From Perca fluviatilis (Eukaryota; Chordata; Actinopteri; Perciformes; Percidae): a stretch of 64,000 bases of DNA. The first letter of the stretch is position 1; each line of letters opens with the position of its first letter. Location of the stretch: assembly GCF_010015445.1 (NCBI RefSeq), contig NC_053112.1, positions 33,911,498 through 33,975,497 on the forward strand, in the 5' to 3' direction. The position numbers were made by a program, and so were the translations under genes. This document shows positions 46,436-58,679 of the stretch, piece by piece. The notes beneath the pieces are model-generated. The model worked only from the letters and a program-made list of their open reading frames with translations, was not told where the DNA came from and searched no databases.

Positions 46436-46858
46436 TTTAGGCTCAAAGAATTCATTTCAAAATACTTTTGCTGGTTTATAAATCACTAAACGGTTTAGGG
46501 CCAAAATACGTTTCTGATCTGCTACTACATTATGAACCACCCAGACCTTTCAGGTCATCTGGGACAGGTCTGCTTTCTGTCCCCAGAGTCAGAACTAAAA
46601 AGGGGGAAGCAGCGTTCAGTTTTTATGCACCACATATCTGGAACAAACACCCAGAAAACTCCACCACAATTCTTTTTGAGGTTGCCTTTCTTTAAATAAT
46701 TGTTAATTTCTTATACTGCACTGTGAATTTTAATCTCGTATTTTATGTTTTTAATTTTTTTTATCGTTTTTAACTGCTCTTTAATGTTTTATGTATAGCA
46801 CTTTGAATTGCCCTGTTGTTGAAATGTGCTATACAAATAAAGCTGCCTTGCCTTGCCT
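46436..46858 (+). pseudogene. L2/CR1-type LINE 3' end
   Basis: The ORF at 46468-46695 encodes MLVYKSLNGLGPKYVSDLLL and, further on, PRVRTKKGEAAFSFYAPHIW, the conserved C-terminal region of fish L2/CR1/Rex1 polyproteins. The frame ends in EVAFL. It is followed by a 3' UTR with ATGTGCTATACAAATAAAGC and the TTGCCTTGCC tail typical of the clade. It is a 5'-truncated insertion. No upstream reverse transcriptase is present. Confidence 0.88.
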
Positions 46859-46861
46859 AGG

Positions 46862-47920
46862 CAATGCCCTAAACAGATGGGGTAGCATAAACTGTGACAT
46901 CTATCATAGACTGCAGTGCTGTAAATCTACAATGTAGTAAACCGTGCACCTCATCCCCATGCTCCATTTTATACCACACTGCATGTGGCACGGGCTGAGG
47001 TATATAGCCAGATTCCAGACCTCTGCTCATTGACGGCTATTTCATTGTAACAAAGAGTGATGGTGGGCTACGTGGAACTACTGGAGAACGGACTACTGCA
47101 GTGCAATCCCCTTGTTTACCTTTTTCCATTTCCTGTAATAGAGAGCAGAAGGTAATGGCTTTGCTAGATGTGAGGAGTCTTTCTTCAACTTCTGTAATGT
47201 TGTCTTTACAATCAACAGTTTCAATAGCATCAGAAACTTTTAGGAGAAAACACAAGTTGACCAGCATACCTTTTTTTGACAACAGGAAAAGCACAATTAA
47301 TGATGAATACCATTTATCTGCTTTGATTTCAGGGTCCTAGTAGTGTGCATGCTGGCTCACAGTCAGACTGTCATGGCTTACTGGGACACTTAATGGAGCC
47401 AGTTAAGTTAATGTTATCAGTAACACCTGTGCTTTTTTCTACTGCAGTGACGAAGGCTGCTCTTCCTCACCTGTCCACTAGCTGCTCCTGCAGAGTCTTC
47501 CCTAATCCTCCGCCTGCCCAGCTGCTGCCAATTACTCGTTAGCCCCCATATGCTGTGAACTGCTCACAGTTTGTCTCTACCTCATAGTCACAGATTTTTC
47601 TTTTGTACCTTAGCAGTATGGCAAATGCTTGTTTCTCTGTTATCTGCCTTATATCCCTTTCCCCCCCCAGTTTTACTGTCCCACTTGACCGCTGAGTCTG
47701 TGTTTGCTTGATTTCGACATGTCTGCCAGTTGCCAACTGGAGGCCTGAACTTTGAACTATCTGCTTTTAACAACACCTGCCCTGGGTCCCAAAGTCTTCC
47801 TTGGGGTCCAATTACCTGTTGTCGGTGGACCTCAAACATGGTAGTGTTACAAAACAAGCTGCTGTTGTGGTATCTGTTTTGTATCCTTAGCTTCACTGGC
47901 TAATTAGCTAGATAGCAAGG
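46862..47920. other. Noncoding DNA
   Basis: No gene was recognised. Overlapping ORFs on opposite strands at 47037-47340 and 47539-47896 carry no domain. Confidence 0.4.
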
Positions 47921-47931
47921 GATCCAATAGA

Positions 47932-48089
47932 CAGGCGCGTAGCACAAAATGTCGGGCCCTGTAGAAAGGCATTCTCTATGGGCCCCACCGCGTATCCACA
48001 GCTATTCATTCTAGCATTTTTTTTGGGCCCTTCTCAAATGAGGGCCCTGGGTACTCAGCCCCATTTCCACCCCCAGTCCGACGCCCCTG
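47932..48089. mobile_element. hAT-like MITE with perfect 8-bp duplication (CCAATAGA)
   Basis: This 158-bp element starts CAGGCGCGTAGC and ends CCGACGCCCCTG, an inverted CAGGSGCGT-type terminus. CCAATAGA flanks it at 47924-47931 and 48090-48097 without mismatch. The inside is rich in GGGCCC words. Confidence 0.88.
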
Positions 48090-48099
48090 CCAATAGATC

Positions 48100-49160
48100 A
48101 CAGTCACTAGTAGTTTAAAGCCATATTACCCCGCCTTATACACTGTAGATACCCTAATCATCACTTCAAGCAACGATACAGTTCTTACATACATCTTCTG
48201 ATGCACATACCTGGACACCTCTGATGCACATACTTGGACACATCATTAGCGTTGTATCCTGGGGTCACTGGGTGTTTTAGGTCTTGCAACAGACTCCATG
48301 TCAGGCACTGAGTACTGAGTGGCCCATCTCAACCCACTGCCTCATGAGATACATCTTTCCCTCAGTAGGCTTTATACCAATGGCTAACGACAGCAACAAC
48401 TCTTTTTAACGCGGATAAATGGATACATAATCACAGAAGAATTTCATTGTTGCATATAGCCTATTAGTTTAGAAAGTCTCCAAAAAGACTGTTTGTACCA
48501 TGCTGAATTACAAAGCTTCTCAAAGAGATACAGTCACAACGGAGTACTTATTGAAAAGCTACAATGGTGACAAAGCGGAGGCAATTTAAAGTATTCATCT
48601 AGACCACTGTTCTGGAGATATTCTAAAATTAGTGAATAAGAGTACTTTGATGTTGTAGACGACAAAGCCAACCTCATTAAATGTTGTTTTTTTATAAAGG
48701 GATAATCTTGCAGAGGAATGGTGTTCATCCTGTTCCACTCCACAGACTTGGCGAGGAGCATTTGAAGCTGTTCTGGAGGATTGTGGTGGCCTGACTGACT
48801 CACTAAGATACTAAATGTTAGTTTTAATTTGTCACGCATCTGTACCATGGACTCTCGTACTTTATTGCTTCATTATAATTTATAAATTGGCTCACCTCTC
48901 CACTTTCTACATGGTACCCCTTTGAATGACAGAATAGCGTAGAGGGAAGGGGGAGTTGGAAGGGCGACTGGGAACTTGAATGTGCACTGTTTCTGTGTGG
49001 TCCTAGTGCTTGCAGTTTCAAATGTTTTTTTAATGTAGCGTTTTTTTGTACTGTAAAATGTAGGGGGGGGGGGTCTGATACTGCTTTCTGAAAATGTGGG
49101 GGGCACGTATCCCCTGTGTCCACCCAGTAAATTATACCCCTGGTTATAATAATAATTTAT
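48100..49160. other. Noncoding DNA with a GGGGG-rich repeat piece
   Basis: No gene was recognised. At 49055-49140, GGGGGGGGGGTCTGATA, GTGGGGGGCACGTATCCCC and ATTATACCCCTGG resemble one end of another CAGGGG-type element, but the opposite end was not found. Confidence 0.4.
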
Positions 49161-49167
49161 ACATAAT

Positions 49168-49500
49168 TTATTCTCTTTATTGATGCCCAATGGGGAAATT
49201 ACACTCTGTTGTTATTACACACTACACACAGGCCTGAAATACACACACACATGCTCTGGTCCTTTACATGCACTAATGGAGAGATGTCAGTGAGTGGGCT
49301 GCGACTGCTGAACAGGCACCCTGAGCAGTTGGAGGGGGGGGGGGCTGTGCCTTGCTCAAGAGCACCTTGGCAGTGCCCAGGAGGTAAACTGGCATCTCTC
49401 CAGATACCAGTCCACCTCCGTACTTCGGTCCGTACGGGGACTTGAAACAGCGACCCTCCGGTTCCCAACTCAACTCCTACTGCCACCCCTTTGCAGTGTA
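49168..49500 (-). mobile_element. tRNA-derived SINE of a second family (minus)
   Basis: On the minus strand: GGGGTGGCAGTAGGAGTTG, a B box GTTTCAAGTCC (plus 49438-49448), then AGGTGCTCTTGAGCAAGGC, CAGCCCACTCACTGACATC and CCCCATTGGGCATCAATAAAG. This is the layout of a common fish SINE or SINE-like repeat with a tRNA-type head. A G-run at 49334-49344 interrupts it. Confidence 0.65.
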
Positions 49501-49514
49501 ATCTGAAATTGATA

Positions 49515-50780
49515 TAAAGTTTCAACTTTTACAGTGATGAAAAATTATATCATTGGGAAACGTTCATCTCGAGAGCAGAGGCACTATATCAAACAGCAAA
49601 GGCCAAATGTTTAATGAGCCGATTGTTAACGCTGTCATCTTAATTTGATCACGATACGAGATGTGTCGCGATCCGTCTGATTCAACTCAGTAGGTGACAA
49701 TGATGGATCAATCACATCATACGTTTGCTTTGATGTAATAAATCAGAGCAACACATTGCCACTTTGGGGTATAGTAAAACTTAAAGTTTATATAAGTCGG
49801 GAAAAGAAGTGGTAAATGGTTCAATCTGTCACAACAAGTGGGGATGTGTGTGAGGAAGCAACAATGCTGGTCAAACATCAGTGAGTTTGATAACCAGCAC
49901 CTGGACACATTTTACGCTACAGAGTCAGCGTCGAGCCTCATCACACTTGTCTTGTTTTGAGTTTTTGTACCTGTAACGTTTAGAGCAGTCACAGTTTTGT
50001 CAGCTTACTACCTGTACTTGACAGTCTAAGATGCAGTGTAGCATAAAATAATGCATGTGTATGTGGTTGTGATAAACCAAATGGGGTTTTCAGATTTTCT
50101 TTTTCAAATGGATCTTCGGTGGATTTAATTCCCTGCACCACAGAGGAGACCAAGCAGGTGGCGTGTGTGTGTTTCTGGTGTGTGTCTTGCTTGATCGCTC
50201 TACATCCATGAACTCACCCTATAAACCAGAATGTATGCCATCTTTGTACTTCTGATCGCTTACAATGAGTCTGCATCAGAACTTGTGATTGAAAAACACT
50301 TATCTGGAGGAGCGCGGCCATGTACCTGTATGTAGCGCTCGTATATATTTTAGTTTTCTGAAATGCGGTTGCTGTAGTTGTAATGCAAAAGTTTGTATGG
50401 TTAACATGCTATCCACATCCAAGGTGTTCTGAGAGACACCGAGTCCTGAAGTAGTTCCTTCAGTAGGAGGAAAATGGCAATAACAAGCCTCCGATGAAAG
50501 CTGAGATTAAAGCAGGAGAGGCAGCAGCAGAGGCTCCCTCCTCAGATAATTCAGCTCTAATCTATGCTCTGCAGGTTGCAGTTAGCACCAACAAGGTGAG
50601 CCAAGTACCTCTGCAAAGATTTACTCTCAGCACTCACCCGGTGTTATCGTCCATTGGACACACACTAGCGCACACACAAAAACACACATTACACGGATGG
50701 TTTCAGAAGTTTGTCATGATTAAGTTTCATCAAATAAATAAGACAGAAATATATAACTTAATATTCAGGAGTTTGTCATT
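49515..50780. other. Noncoding DNA
   Basis: No gene was recognised. The ORF at 50494-50814 includes an AAAGAAEAPS-like stretch but has no homologue that I can name. Confidence 0.4.
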
Positions 50781-51029
50781 AAGTTTCATCAAATATATTT
50801 ATATAGTTAGTTAGTTAGTTATGTTTTATTTCTGTGTCATGCCAAACATTTTGGCCCATCCCACATGGGATTACAAGACACCACAAATTGATTTATTTAA
50901 CAAACATCTTCCAGTCGCATATACAAATCATTCGGAGAAATACATGAATACAAATATATACATATACAGACATATACACATGTATATACACGTACACACA
51001 TACCACACACAAACAACAAATTCTCATCT

Positions 51030-51462
51030 ACAATTCATCTCGATAAAGAGCTTTTTTCCCCTCTTCTCCCAAGCTTTATCTAGATAATTGGCTAATTTAT
51101 GTTTCATATGTGAACAGCCATCTCAGTCTTTGAGCATCATCCATATTCACCAAATCAATCTCCGCCTTTATAATACAAAACAAAAAATCACGCTGTTCAC
51201 AATAAAAAGGACAATAGACAACAAAATGGAACTCATTTTCTATATCATTCAAACAACACATAGGACAGATCTGTTTTTCCTCTTCTACATTAACATATCG
51301 TCCTGTTTCAATAGTCAAAGGCAGAACACCAGATCTCACTTGAGCACATAAAGATCTTTGCCTTTTTGACAAATTATATTCAACATAATTCTCAGTGCCA
51401 TATTCTGGTTTTATCATTACAAAAATACGCAGTTTTGGCTTAGCCCATATGTCGTCAGCCAT
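51030..51462 (-). pseudogene. Non-LTR retrotransposon C-terminus (zf-RVT-like)
   Basis: The minus ORF of 121 residues (51097-51462) contains KPKLRIFVMIKPEYGTENYV, then RSLCAQVRSGVLPLTIETGR and CPMCCLNDIENEFHFVVYCP. The last is the zinc-binding C-x2-C..H..C pattern that ends many animal LINE polyproteins. After a frameshift near 51095 the sequence continues as KLANYLDKAWEKRGKKLF (to about 51030). The reverse-transcriptase core is missing, so this is a 5'-truncated copy. The plus strand beyond it (50820-51030) is the 3' UTR. Confidence 0.82.
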
Positions 51463-51486
51463 ATAAATAATATATAATATATAAAT

Positions 51487-51845
51487 TAGGTTAAAAAGGA
51501 GGGTGGCTCATTCTGATAGGCAGGAAATGTCTACCTCCTCTATGTGTTTAAAAGGAAGGTAGCTCATTGAATGGCCTACCTCCTCGAAAGATTTGGTTAA
51601 AAAAGGGGTGTAGCTCATTCTCTCAGGCAGGAAACGACTATCAGAATGGTCTACCTCCTCGATAAATGTGGTTAAATGGAGAGTGGCTCATTCTGTCACG
51701 CATGATATGCTTGATTAAAATGATCCAGGCTGCAGAACATTAAAAACATGGCTAATGAGCTTTTGACAGGAAACGTCTATCAGAATGGCCTACCTCCTCG
51801 ATAAATGTGGTTATTAGAAGGGTAGCTCATTCTGTCAGGCATGTG
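51487..51845 (+). repeat. Imperfect tandem array of dyad-symmetric units
   Basis: Four to five units of the kind GGGTAGCTCATTCTGTCAGG, CAGGAAACGTCTATCAGAATG, GCCTACCTCCTCGATAAATG occur at irregular 60-110 base spacing. Inside a unit, GGTAGCTCATTCTG and CAGAATGGCCTACC are near-inverted, so each unit can fold. One lone unit occurs inverted at 54597-54652. No family name is known to me. Confidence 0.75.
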
Positions 51846-52064
51846 CATTCAGATAAAAAGTATACCCACTGAGGCTTTTGTTTGGAGCAAGCTCATTGTA
51901 ATTTGGAAAAAATTTTTATCTTCAAAGACAGTTATTGCAGGTTTTGGCATTTAGTTGCAAATCTTCAATAATTTATTTTGTGTAACTTCTGAAAAGCTAA
52001 ACCATTAATTCAAAATATACATACTATTTTGGCAAAGGGTGTATTTGACTCCTTGAGTTGCAAT

Positions 52065-53368
52065 AATGCTGCGTTCCAGAATTTTTAGACGTAAGATATG
52101 ACTTCAAGACACTACTCACGACTTGGAAGCGTTCCAGGCAAAGTCACCACAAACCCTTCTAGCTAGCGTTAGCTAGCGGCTACCTAACGTTGACGTTAGC
52201 TAGCACTAGCTAGCACTAGCTGATACTAGCGATTTCTAGTCTGCGACATGGTTTGGGCTTCATTTAATAAACATAACCTGTAGAAGTACACAATCGTATG
52301 TGTATTGTTTTGATTACAATGTGCGGAATTACTTTAAGTTGCCTATTTATCTATTTATTTCTATTTGTCACCGTTACTCACTGGCGTCTGTACAGCATCA
52401 ACAGAGGTTGACATTGTTGTTTATGTGTGTGCGAAGTCAAAAACTGTAACTGGGAGAATAACAATCTGGTACGCGTTCACGACCAGTGTTGGTCATCTTA
52501 CTTTAAAAAAGTAATTAGTTACAGTTACAAATTACTTCTCCCAAAAAGTAATTGAGTTAGTAACTCAGTTACCAAATTGTAAAAGTAATTAGTTACTCAG
52601 CAAAGTAACTGTGACGTTATTTTTTATGTTCTATAACGCCATTACGTTCTATAACATCTTTAACGTCAAAGATGTTTATATTAACTGATTGATGTGTTCA
52701 GCTCGGCCTTAGTCACCTGTTGCTGACCCGAAAAATGGAGCGTTGCTTGTTTTAACAGAGTGGCTCCGTCTCCTTCGCTGGAGCTCACACTAGCTGCATT
52801 TGCTGCGACAACATGTGTCGTGTTAGCATGTGTTGATGTGAGGGGCTTCATGAGATTCGAGTTGCTTGAGGCGGACGTGGATAAAGTCTCTTTTCCTGGG
52901 CATAGCGTGCATGTTACATAAACATTCTTGCCTTTTAATTTCAATGAGCGAGAAGTAGCGCCGGTACTTCCAGTTCAAGAACGCTACCTTTGAATTTCCC
53001 TGGCTCGTCGCCGTCTTGTGTTTAGTAGTAGTCAGAGCGTGCAGTCATATGCAACGGTGTCATCATCCCCACCCCTGCTCTCTCCAGGCAGCTGATGTCA
53101 CCTCGCGCTTCATTCAACCAAATTGTAGTAACGCGCCACTTTACATTTTCCGTAACGATAACGGCGTTGCAACGATGGGAAAAGTAATTCATTAGATTAA
53201 TCCATTACTGAAAAAATAACGCCGTTAGTTACGCCGTTATACTTAAACGCTGTTACTCCCAACACTGTTCACGAGTAGTAAATTACAGGTTTCACTGCCG
53301 TTCCAGGGCACTTTCCCGGGTAGAAGGTTGTGAAAACACGAGTTATGGGTTGCCTGGAATGCAGCATT
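52065..53368. mobile_element. TIR element (AATGCTGCGTTCCAG ends) containing a nested hAT-like element
   Basis: The left end AATGCTGCGTTCCAGAATTT pairs with the right end GCCTGGAATGCAGCATT (inverted). AAT is found outside both borders. Without the nested 784-bp insertion at 52484-53267 it is about 510 bp. It includes a GCTAGC-rich section (52160-52225). The ends share GTTCCA words with the MITE at 41545-41957. Confidence 0.72.
52484..53267. mobile_element. hAT-like non-autonomous element (CAGTGTTGG ends), nested
   Basis: Starts CAGTGTTGGTCATCTTACT and ends TTACTCCCAACACTG, with a 9-bp perfect inverted terminus. Flanks are TTCACGAC (52476-52483) and TTCACGAG (53268-53275), 7 of 8 bases the same. 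The subterminal AGTAATTAGTTAC/GTAACTCAGTTAC runs are typical of a very common fish repeat. The minus ORF at 52681-52944 is inside and could be a stub of the parent transposase, but no motif is clear. Confidence 0.85.
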
Positions 53369-53371
53369 AAT

Positions 53372-54110
53372 ATTGGATTGATAGCTGTGCACCCATCTTT
53401 AGAAGCTTAACATTGTTGTGTATGAGGATCAGAGTTGAAATAGTGTATTTAGCCATATTTTTGAGAACGCGTGGCAGTTTCCGACATTCTGAGCATACTG
53501 ATGAGGTGGTTTGATAAGTCTCTATTGATGTTTTGATCTTTTAAATGCATTGAAAACAATTCACTGTTGGAATCAATACCATCCAAACTGATCACAGCCT
53601 CAGTTGCCTGTGAAGCGGCAAGCTTTATACTTTTTCACAGCAGACTTTCAAGTCAACAGGGAAAGTGTGTTTCATAATCACAGGATCTTTTCAAAGGACC
53701 TGCATGCACCTACACAGGTGAATTCATTTCAACTGATTAGACCTTGGCTCAGATCTACGTTGGATTACAAGTCAGCACAACTGTGTGTTAACTACACACT
53801 ACTCCTAAATACTCGGGGCTATGTACCAAATAGTAAATAGATTTTGCAGTTTATTTGTTTGACACATAAATACAAATCACATTAAAGAAATATAAAACAC
53901 ATGTCAGGGTTTGTTGGAAACCTGTAAGGTGTATATAAAAAAAGACATGCCAAAGGTAAGTGAAGACAATTCAAATCACCATTACATTTTAAGAATAAAA
54001 AAGAGGGCAAATTACAGCGAAACAGAATTAATTCCGGTATTTACCGTATAAACAGCACTTTCTAAAAATGAGCTTTTTCCAAATCAAATGTTTTAGACAG
54101 TAGGGAATTT
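53372..54110. other. Noncoding DNA
   Basis: No gene or family was recognised. Confidence 0.45.
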
Positions 54111-54119
54111 TTTTGTTGG

Positions 54120-54545
54120 ATCAATGTGTGTTTATTAAAGACTTTCAGAGTGTACAAGATATAAACAAAATACAATCAATCAAAACTAATCCCAAACATC
54201 TACCCACCCACCAGACCAACACTTCTAAATTAAAGCCAGTAAGTTTATATATTTAACTAAAAGGAGAATTAAAATAAATAAATAAAAACAGATTCAAAAA
54301 ACTATGAGAAATCAATAACATATTATAGGGTTACATGCTTTGCTTCTAATTGCTCTACATATGTCAAGAAAGGCTGCCAAATAGAATGGGATTTTAAAAC
54401 CGACCGAAAGTATCTTATCTTCTCTACTTTAAGATATTGCATAACTTCTCTAATCCACTGAGAATACGATGGGGGTAGAGGGTGACAGCAGGGCATTTTT
54501 AAGTCTATTTTTATACATAGGAAATGATAGAGGAATTCATTAAAT
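54120..54545 (-). pseudogene. L1-type LINE 3' end
   Basis: A minus-strand frame ending at 54323 reads PPSYSQWIREVMQYLKVEK, IRYFRSVLKSHSIWQPFLTY. The W-I-x-E-V-M-x-x-L-x-x-E-K-I-R-Y and W-x-P-F-L words are the extreme C-terminus of fish L1-clade ORF2. A 3' UTR of about 200 bases follows (54120-54322). It is a short 5'-truncated copy. Confidence 0.8.
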
Positions 54546-54596
54546 GTACATTTTCATTCCACAAGATTACTCACTAAAACATTTAACTACACTTAT

Positions 54597-54652
54597 AAAG
54601 GAGGTAGGCCATTCTGAGATATATTTCCCACCTGGCAGAATGAGCTACCCTA
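54597..54652 (-). repeat. Lone inverted unit of the 51.5-kb dyad repeat
   Basis: On the minus strand it reads AGGGTAGCTCATTCTGCC, then CTCAGAATGGCCTACCTCC, the same word order as the units at 51487-51845. It sits next to the L1 3' end. Confidence 0.7.
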
Positions 54653-54659
54653 GGGATAT

Positions 54660-55245
54660 TATATACAAAGGAAGATGAGCATTATGAGCCTGTAGTTGGG
54701 TAATTATGGAATGAATTGAAACAAAATAATATCCGAAACTTAAGTTAACATTATATTTTTCAAACACAAATGTACAGGTTTGAAGAATGTGGATGTCACA
54801 AATAATCAGTAACTGCAATTTAAAAGAGTGGTGCACTTGATATGACAGCTTTTACGACACAGACAGAAGTCAGCAGTATACAAAAAACATGTACATAGGA
54901 GTTTGGTATTCCTGACAACAGACGTCAGCTGCAAGTAGCTCCTCCATTTCCTTTGTGTAATTGCTGTATTGCTTAAGTTGGCAGGGACAAACCTCACTGA
55001 TCAACAGAGGCCTTAAACAGAATAAGGAAGGGGGCACAGCTATATAGCAAAATAGTGAACATGCAAATTAGCCAGTTTTTAACAGGGGCAACAGAATTAT
55101 CAGTGAGGAAATGTGTCAGTCAACCCCAGTCACACCCACACACTAATCAGGTGAACAAGTGAACACACCTGTGTGGGAGGATCGCCCCTTCCTCATATTA
55201 AACCTGTAACTGTTAACATGAGCTATTACCTTCTGAGGCTATTTG
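54660..55245. other. Noncoding DNA
   Basis: No gene or family was recognised. Confidence 0.45.
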
Positions 55246-55251
55246 ATACCC

Positions 55252-55764
<513 letters not shown>

Positions 55765-56148
55765 TAGCATGTCAAAACTAAACTTTCTTTTTGCTATTAC
55801 CTCACCTATTTCACGTTGATAATGGAAAAAACAAAAAATCTAAAAAGAATGAGATAAAAGACATTACATTCAGGAAGGCGTTATGTTTAAACAGATGATA
55901 CTTATTCTGCGACCCTATGCTACTTGGGCAACTTGTTTCTACGCCTTTCAACACAGTTGGTTTAAAGCACCTTGAGGAGCTGAGGCTGCACACTGGCTCA
56001 AAGAGAATTAAAAACATAGCTCAGGGCCACGTAATTATGTTTTAAAAAGCGAGCGCTATCACCTTAAAATCAATGCTGAACAGGTAACCATCGAAGAGAC
56101 GCCAGCCTTTTATCTTTGTAGCGTTTAACGTCCTAGCTGGCACATTTG

Positions 56149-57133
56149 CAGAGGTGTCAAAAGTATTCCCATTCATTACTCAAGTAGAAGTATAGATACT
56201 AGGGTTTGAAAAGACTTTGTAGAAGTTGAAGTAGCTACTCAAGCTTTTTACTCAAGTAAAAGTGTAAAAGTACTGGTTTCAAAACTACTTCAAGTATAAA
56301 AGTAAAAGTAACGTAAGGGGGAAAAAAATGCCATGAAGGACAAAAGCTTAGCCCACCCCACAGTGGCCTTTAGTGTACTACCCCACCTCCACAAAAAAAA
56401 CTTTTTTTATAAAGGCCATAATGACTATAATAATGTTATATTAAAATCATACCTGCAACTCAAAAGGGCTGAAAAAGGTGACACATCTCTTCTGTGTTTT
56501 TCAGACAACGGCAGCTACAGTCTGGTGTTAGAATCCTCTCCAGTGAAATACAGACACACTTTTACACCGTTTAGCTGTCAGCATTTTAATCGTGTTTACT
56601 CCAGCTGCTAGCTAACGGTAGGCTAACGTTAGCTTCTGTCGAGTGTAGTGTTAACTAGTGTCCCGTGCGGCGATGTTTCAGTTCCCTCTAACGCCCATTT
56701 TCGAAGCATCTGAGAGAAGCACAGTCATTTAAGTGGCACCTAATAAGGCACCGAAATCCGCGTTGCTATTCGGTCCGGTAGATAACGGTCGTATTAGCAC
56801 CGGGTCTGTGCAGGTGCGATGGATGACAAACCAATAGGGTGTTGGAATGGTATATGTTTATACTTCTTATCCAACCACTATCAAATTAATTCTATCCGGA
56901 TGGCGCGATTTATCTGGATAGGTTTTTTTTGTGTGTGTGTTTTTTTTGAACAATGACAAGCCGGAATGAAAACAAGCTAAACTGAAATAGGAGTAACGAG
57001 GCTATTTTTAAAATGTAAGTAGTAGAAGTAAAAAGTATGCTGTAAAATAATTACTCCAGTATAGTATAGATACCCAAAATTTCTACTTAAGTAAGGTAAC
57101 AAAGTATTTGTACTTCATTACTTGACACTTCTG
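56149..57133. mobile_element. hAT-like non-autonomous element with perfect 8-bp duplication (CACATTTG)
   Basis: This 985-bp element starts CAGAGGTGTCAAAAGTATTC and ends TTACTTGACACTTCTG. Flanks are CACATTTG at 56141-56148 and 57134-57141 without mismatch. Subterminal ACTCAAGTARAAGTAT-type words repeat on the left and appear as AGTAGAAGTAAAAAGTA and TACTTAAGTAAGG on the right. No transposase ORF is found inside. Confidence 0.9.
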
Positions 57134-57372
57134 CACATTTGGCGACGTGATAGAGAAATGTGGTTGAGGCTAGAAGGAAGAAAAAAAAAGGATTGTTGGA
57201 TGTAAATGTGGTGAGAGACGCACAGGAATAATTCTGTACAGCCTAATTTATGTCACCTGCTCTACTATATTCTATACATGTTGACCACCAGCATTTATTA
57301 TTATCTGTAATCTCAGCATAAAACAAAAAAGTGCTTTGAACAATATCTAAATAAAATAACTTCATTACCAGG

Positions 57373-57939
57373 GTTCAAGGACACTGAGGCACTCAGGAGG
57401 GTGAAGTTTAAAAAGCCTTTTATTTTATTTCTTGGCTAAATCATTAAAACAATTGTTTCACAAATGTATACAATTGTTTCACTATTGCTGATTGGTTTAA
57501 TGGTTTAATTAGTGGGTGGTGATGGCGCAGTGGATATGACACATACCTTTGGTGTGGGAGATCTGGGTTCGATTCCCACAGCAATACATCAACCAATGTG
57601 TCCCCTGAGCAAGACACTTAACCCATAGTTGCTCCAGAGGCGTGCGACCTCTGACATTTGTAGTAATTGTAAGTTGCTTTGGATAAAAGCGTCAGCTAAA
57701 TGACATGTAATGTAATGCTGAATTTGGTCTGTCATGTGACTCCCTGTCCACAACAATCATGTGACTCTTCTCCTACTGGCCAATAGGCTATGAGATACAG
57801 TTCAAATGCAAACATTTTATACTTTCCTTGATGAAGGCCCCATGGCCGAAAGGCGTTGCCTTGTTTTAATGATTTAGCCAAGAAATGAAATAAAGCCTTT
57901 TTAAACTTTACCCTCCTGAGTGCCTCAGTGTTCGTGAAC
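57373..57939. repeat. Inverted-repeat pair (78 bp arms) bracketing a SINE
   Basis: The left arm 57373-57450 (GTTCAAGGACACTGAGGC, ACTCAGGAGGGTGAAGTTTA, TTTCTTGGCTAAATCATTAA) is matched inverted by 57863-57939 with few differences. The spacer of about 410 bases holds the SINE at 57516-57716 and the GATGAAGGCCCCATGGCCG motif near 57833. It is a foldback structure or two oppositely oriented copies of one repeat. Confidence 0.85.
57516..57716 (+). mobile_element. tRNA-derived SINE with L2/CR1-like tail
   Basis: A box TGGCGCAGTGG (57523-57533) and B box GGTTCGATTCC (57566-57576) give a polymerase III promoter. The body has CCCTGAGCAAGACACTTAACCC, then the TTGGATAAAAGCGTCAGCTAAATG tail of L2/CR1-dependent fish SINEs, and a short TGTAATGTAATG end. 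It appears nearly complete. Confidence 0.88.
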
Positions 57940-57944
57940 ACCTT

Positions 57945-58670
57945 GTACACTTGGATCCCCAAGCTGAAGTGCTCTGGAGGTACACTTTCTACACAACCGA
58001 GCAGCACTCCATGCAGACTGCATTGTAAATTAAATACAAAGTTCTCATCAACAGATATATAGCATTTTGTTCAGCAAAGTTTTTTATTTTATTTATTTAT
58101 TTATTTTTGTTCCCTACAAGTCAGCATTTCCCTCACCATTTTTCCTACCAATTTGTTCTCTAAAAACCTCCAGCACTTATTATATTCCAGCTCAGCAGGA
58201 TAAGCTATAAAACCGCAGTTCATTTGTCTCCTCAGATGGAGTATGTAGATGGATACTGCTTCCTTCTGGGCTTTAGTGCTGCAGGCTGCGGTGTGGTATA
58301 TGGCAGTGTTACTCAGCTGCCAAACTCCCCTTCAACTTCATTTTCCCCATACAGGAAAGAAGCATGTGCCAAATGGATCGTGTGTGTGTGCGTGTGTGCG
58401 TGTGTGTGATAAGTGACAAAAGTGAAGAGCTCCAGTCACTAAAATGCTTTCCTGATCCCTGTAGTTTTGTAGGTTTGATTTTGGTAAAGGAACTGATTTA
58501 TTTTGACACCGTGAAAATTGAATACGAGAATCATACAAAAATACCATTTGTAGCAAAAATGCTAAATAGTATAACCATTTCTCAATCGCATTATCAGCAG
58601 CTATTGTGTTGAGTTTTTTTTTATGTCTGCACCTATGTTAGAGGAACTTTTATAGTTTAAACTGCAGTGA
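57945..58670. other. Noncoding DNA with short microsatellites
   Basis: A TTTA tract occurs at 58082-58107 and a short TG tract near 58380-58410. No gene was recognised. Confidence 0.45.
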
Positions 58671-58679
58671 TCAGACCTA

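Noticed and set aside
47037..47340. Opposed 85- and 79-residue ORFs with exon-like feel
   Set aside because: Neither shows a consistent acceptor and donor pair or a family match. The choice between strands is arbitrary.
48534..48848. 104-residue minus ORF as a gene
   Set aside because: No recognised domain, no splice or promoter context, and other long frames are nearby on the same strand (48824-49190).
51487..51845. CRISPR-like array
   Set aside because: Units are imperfect, irregularly spaced, lack unique spacers of constant length, and lie in vertebrate-type DNA without cas genes.
57516..57600. Possible tRNA gene
   Set aside because: The A and B boxes are present, but the body and the L2-like tail show it is a SINE. 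No cloverleaf acceptor stem pairs at the ends.
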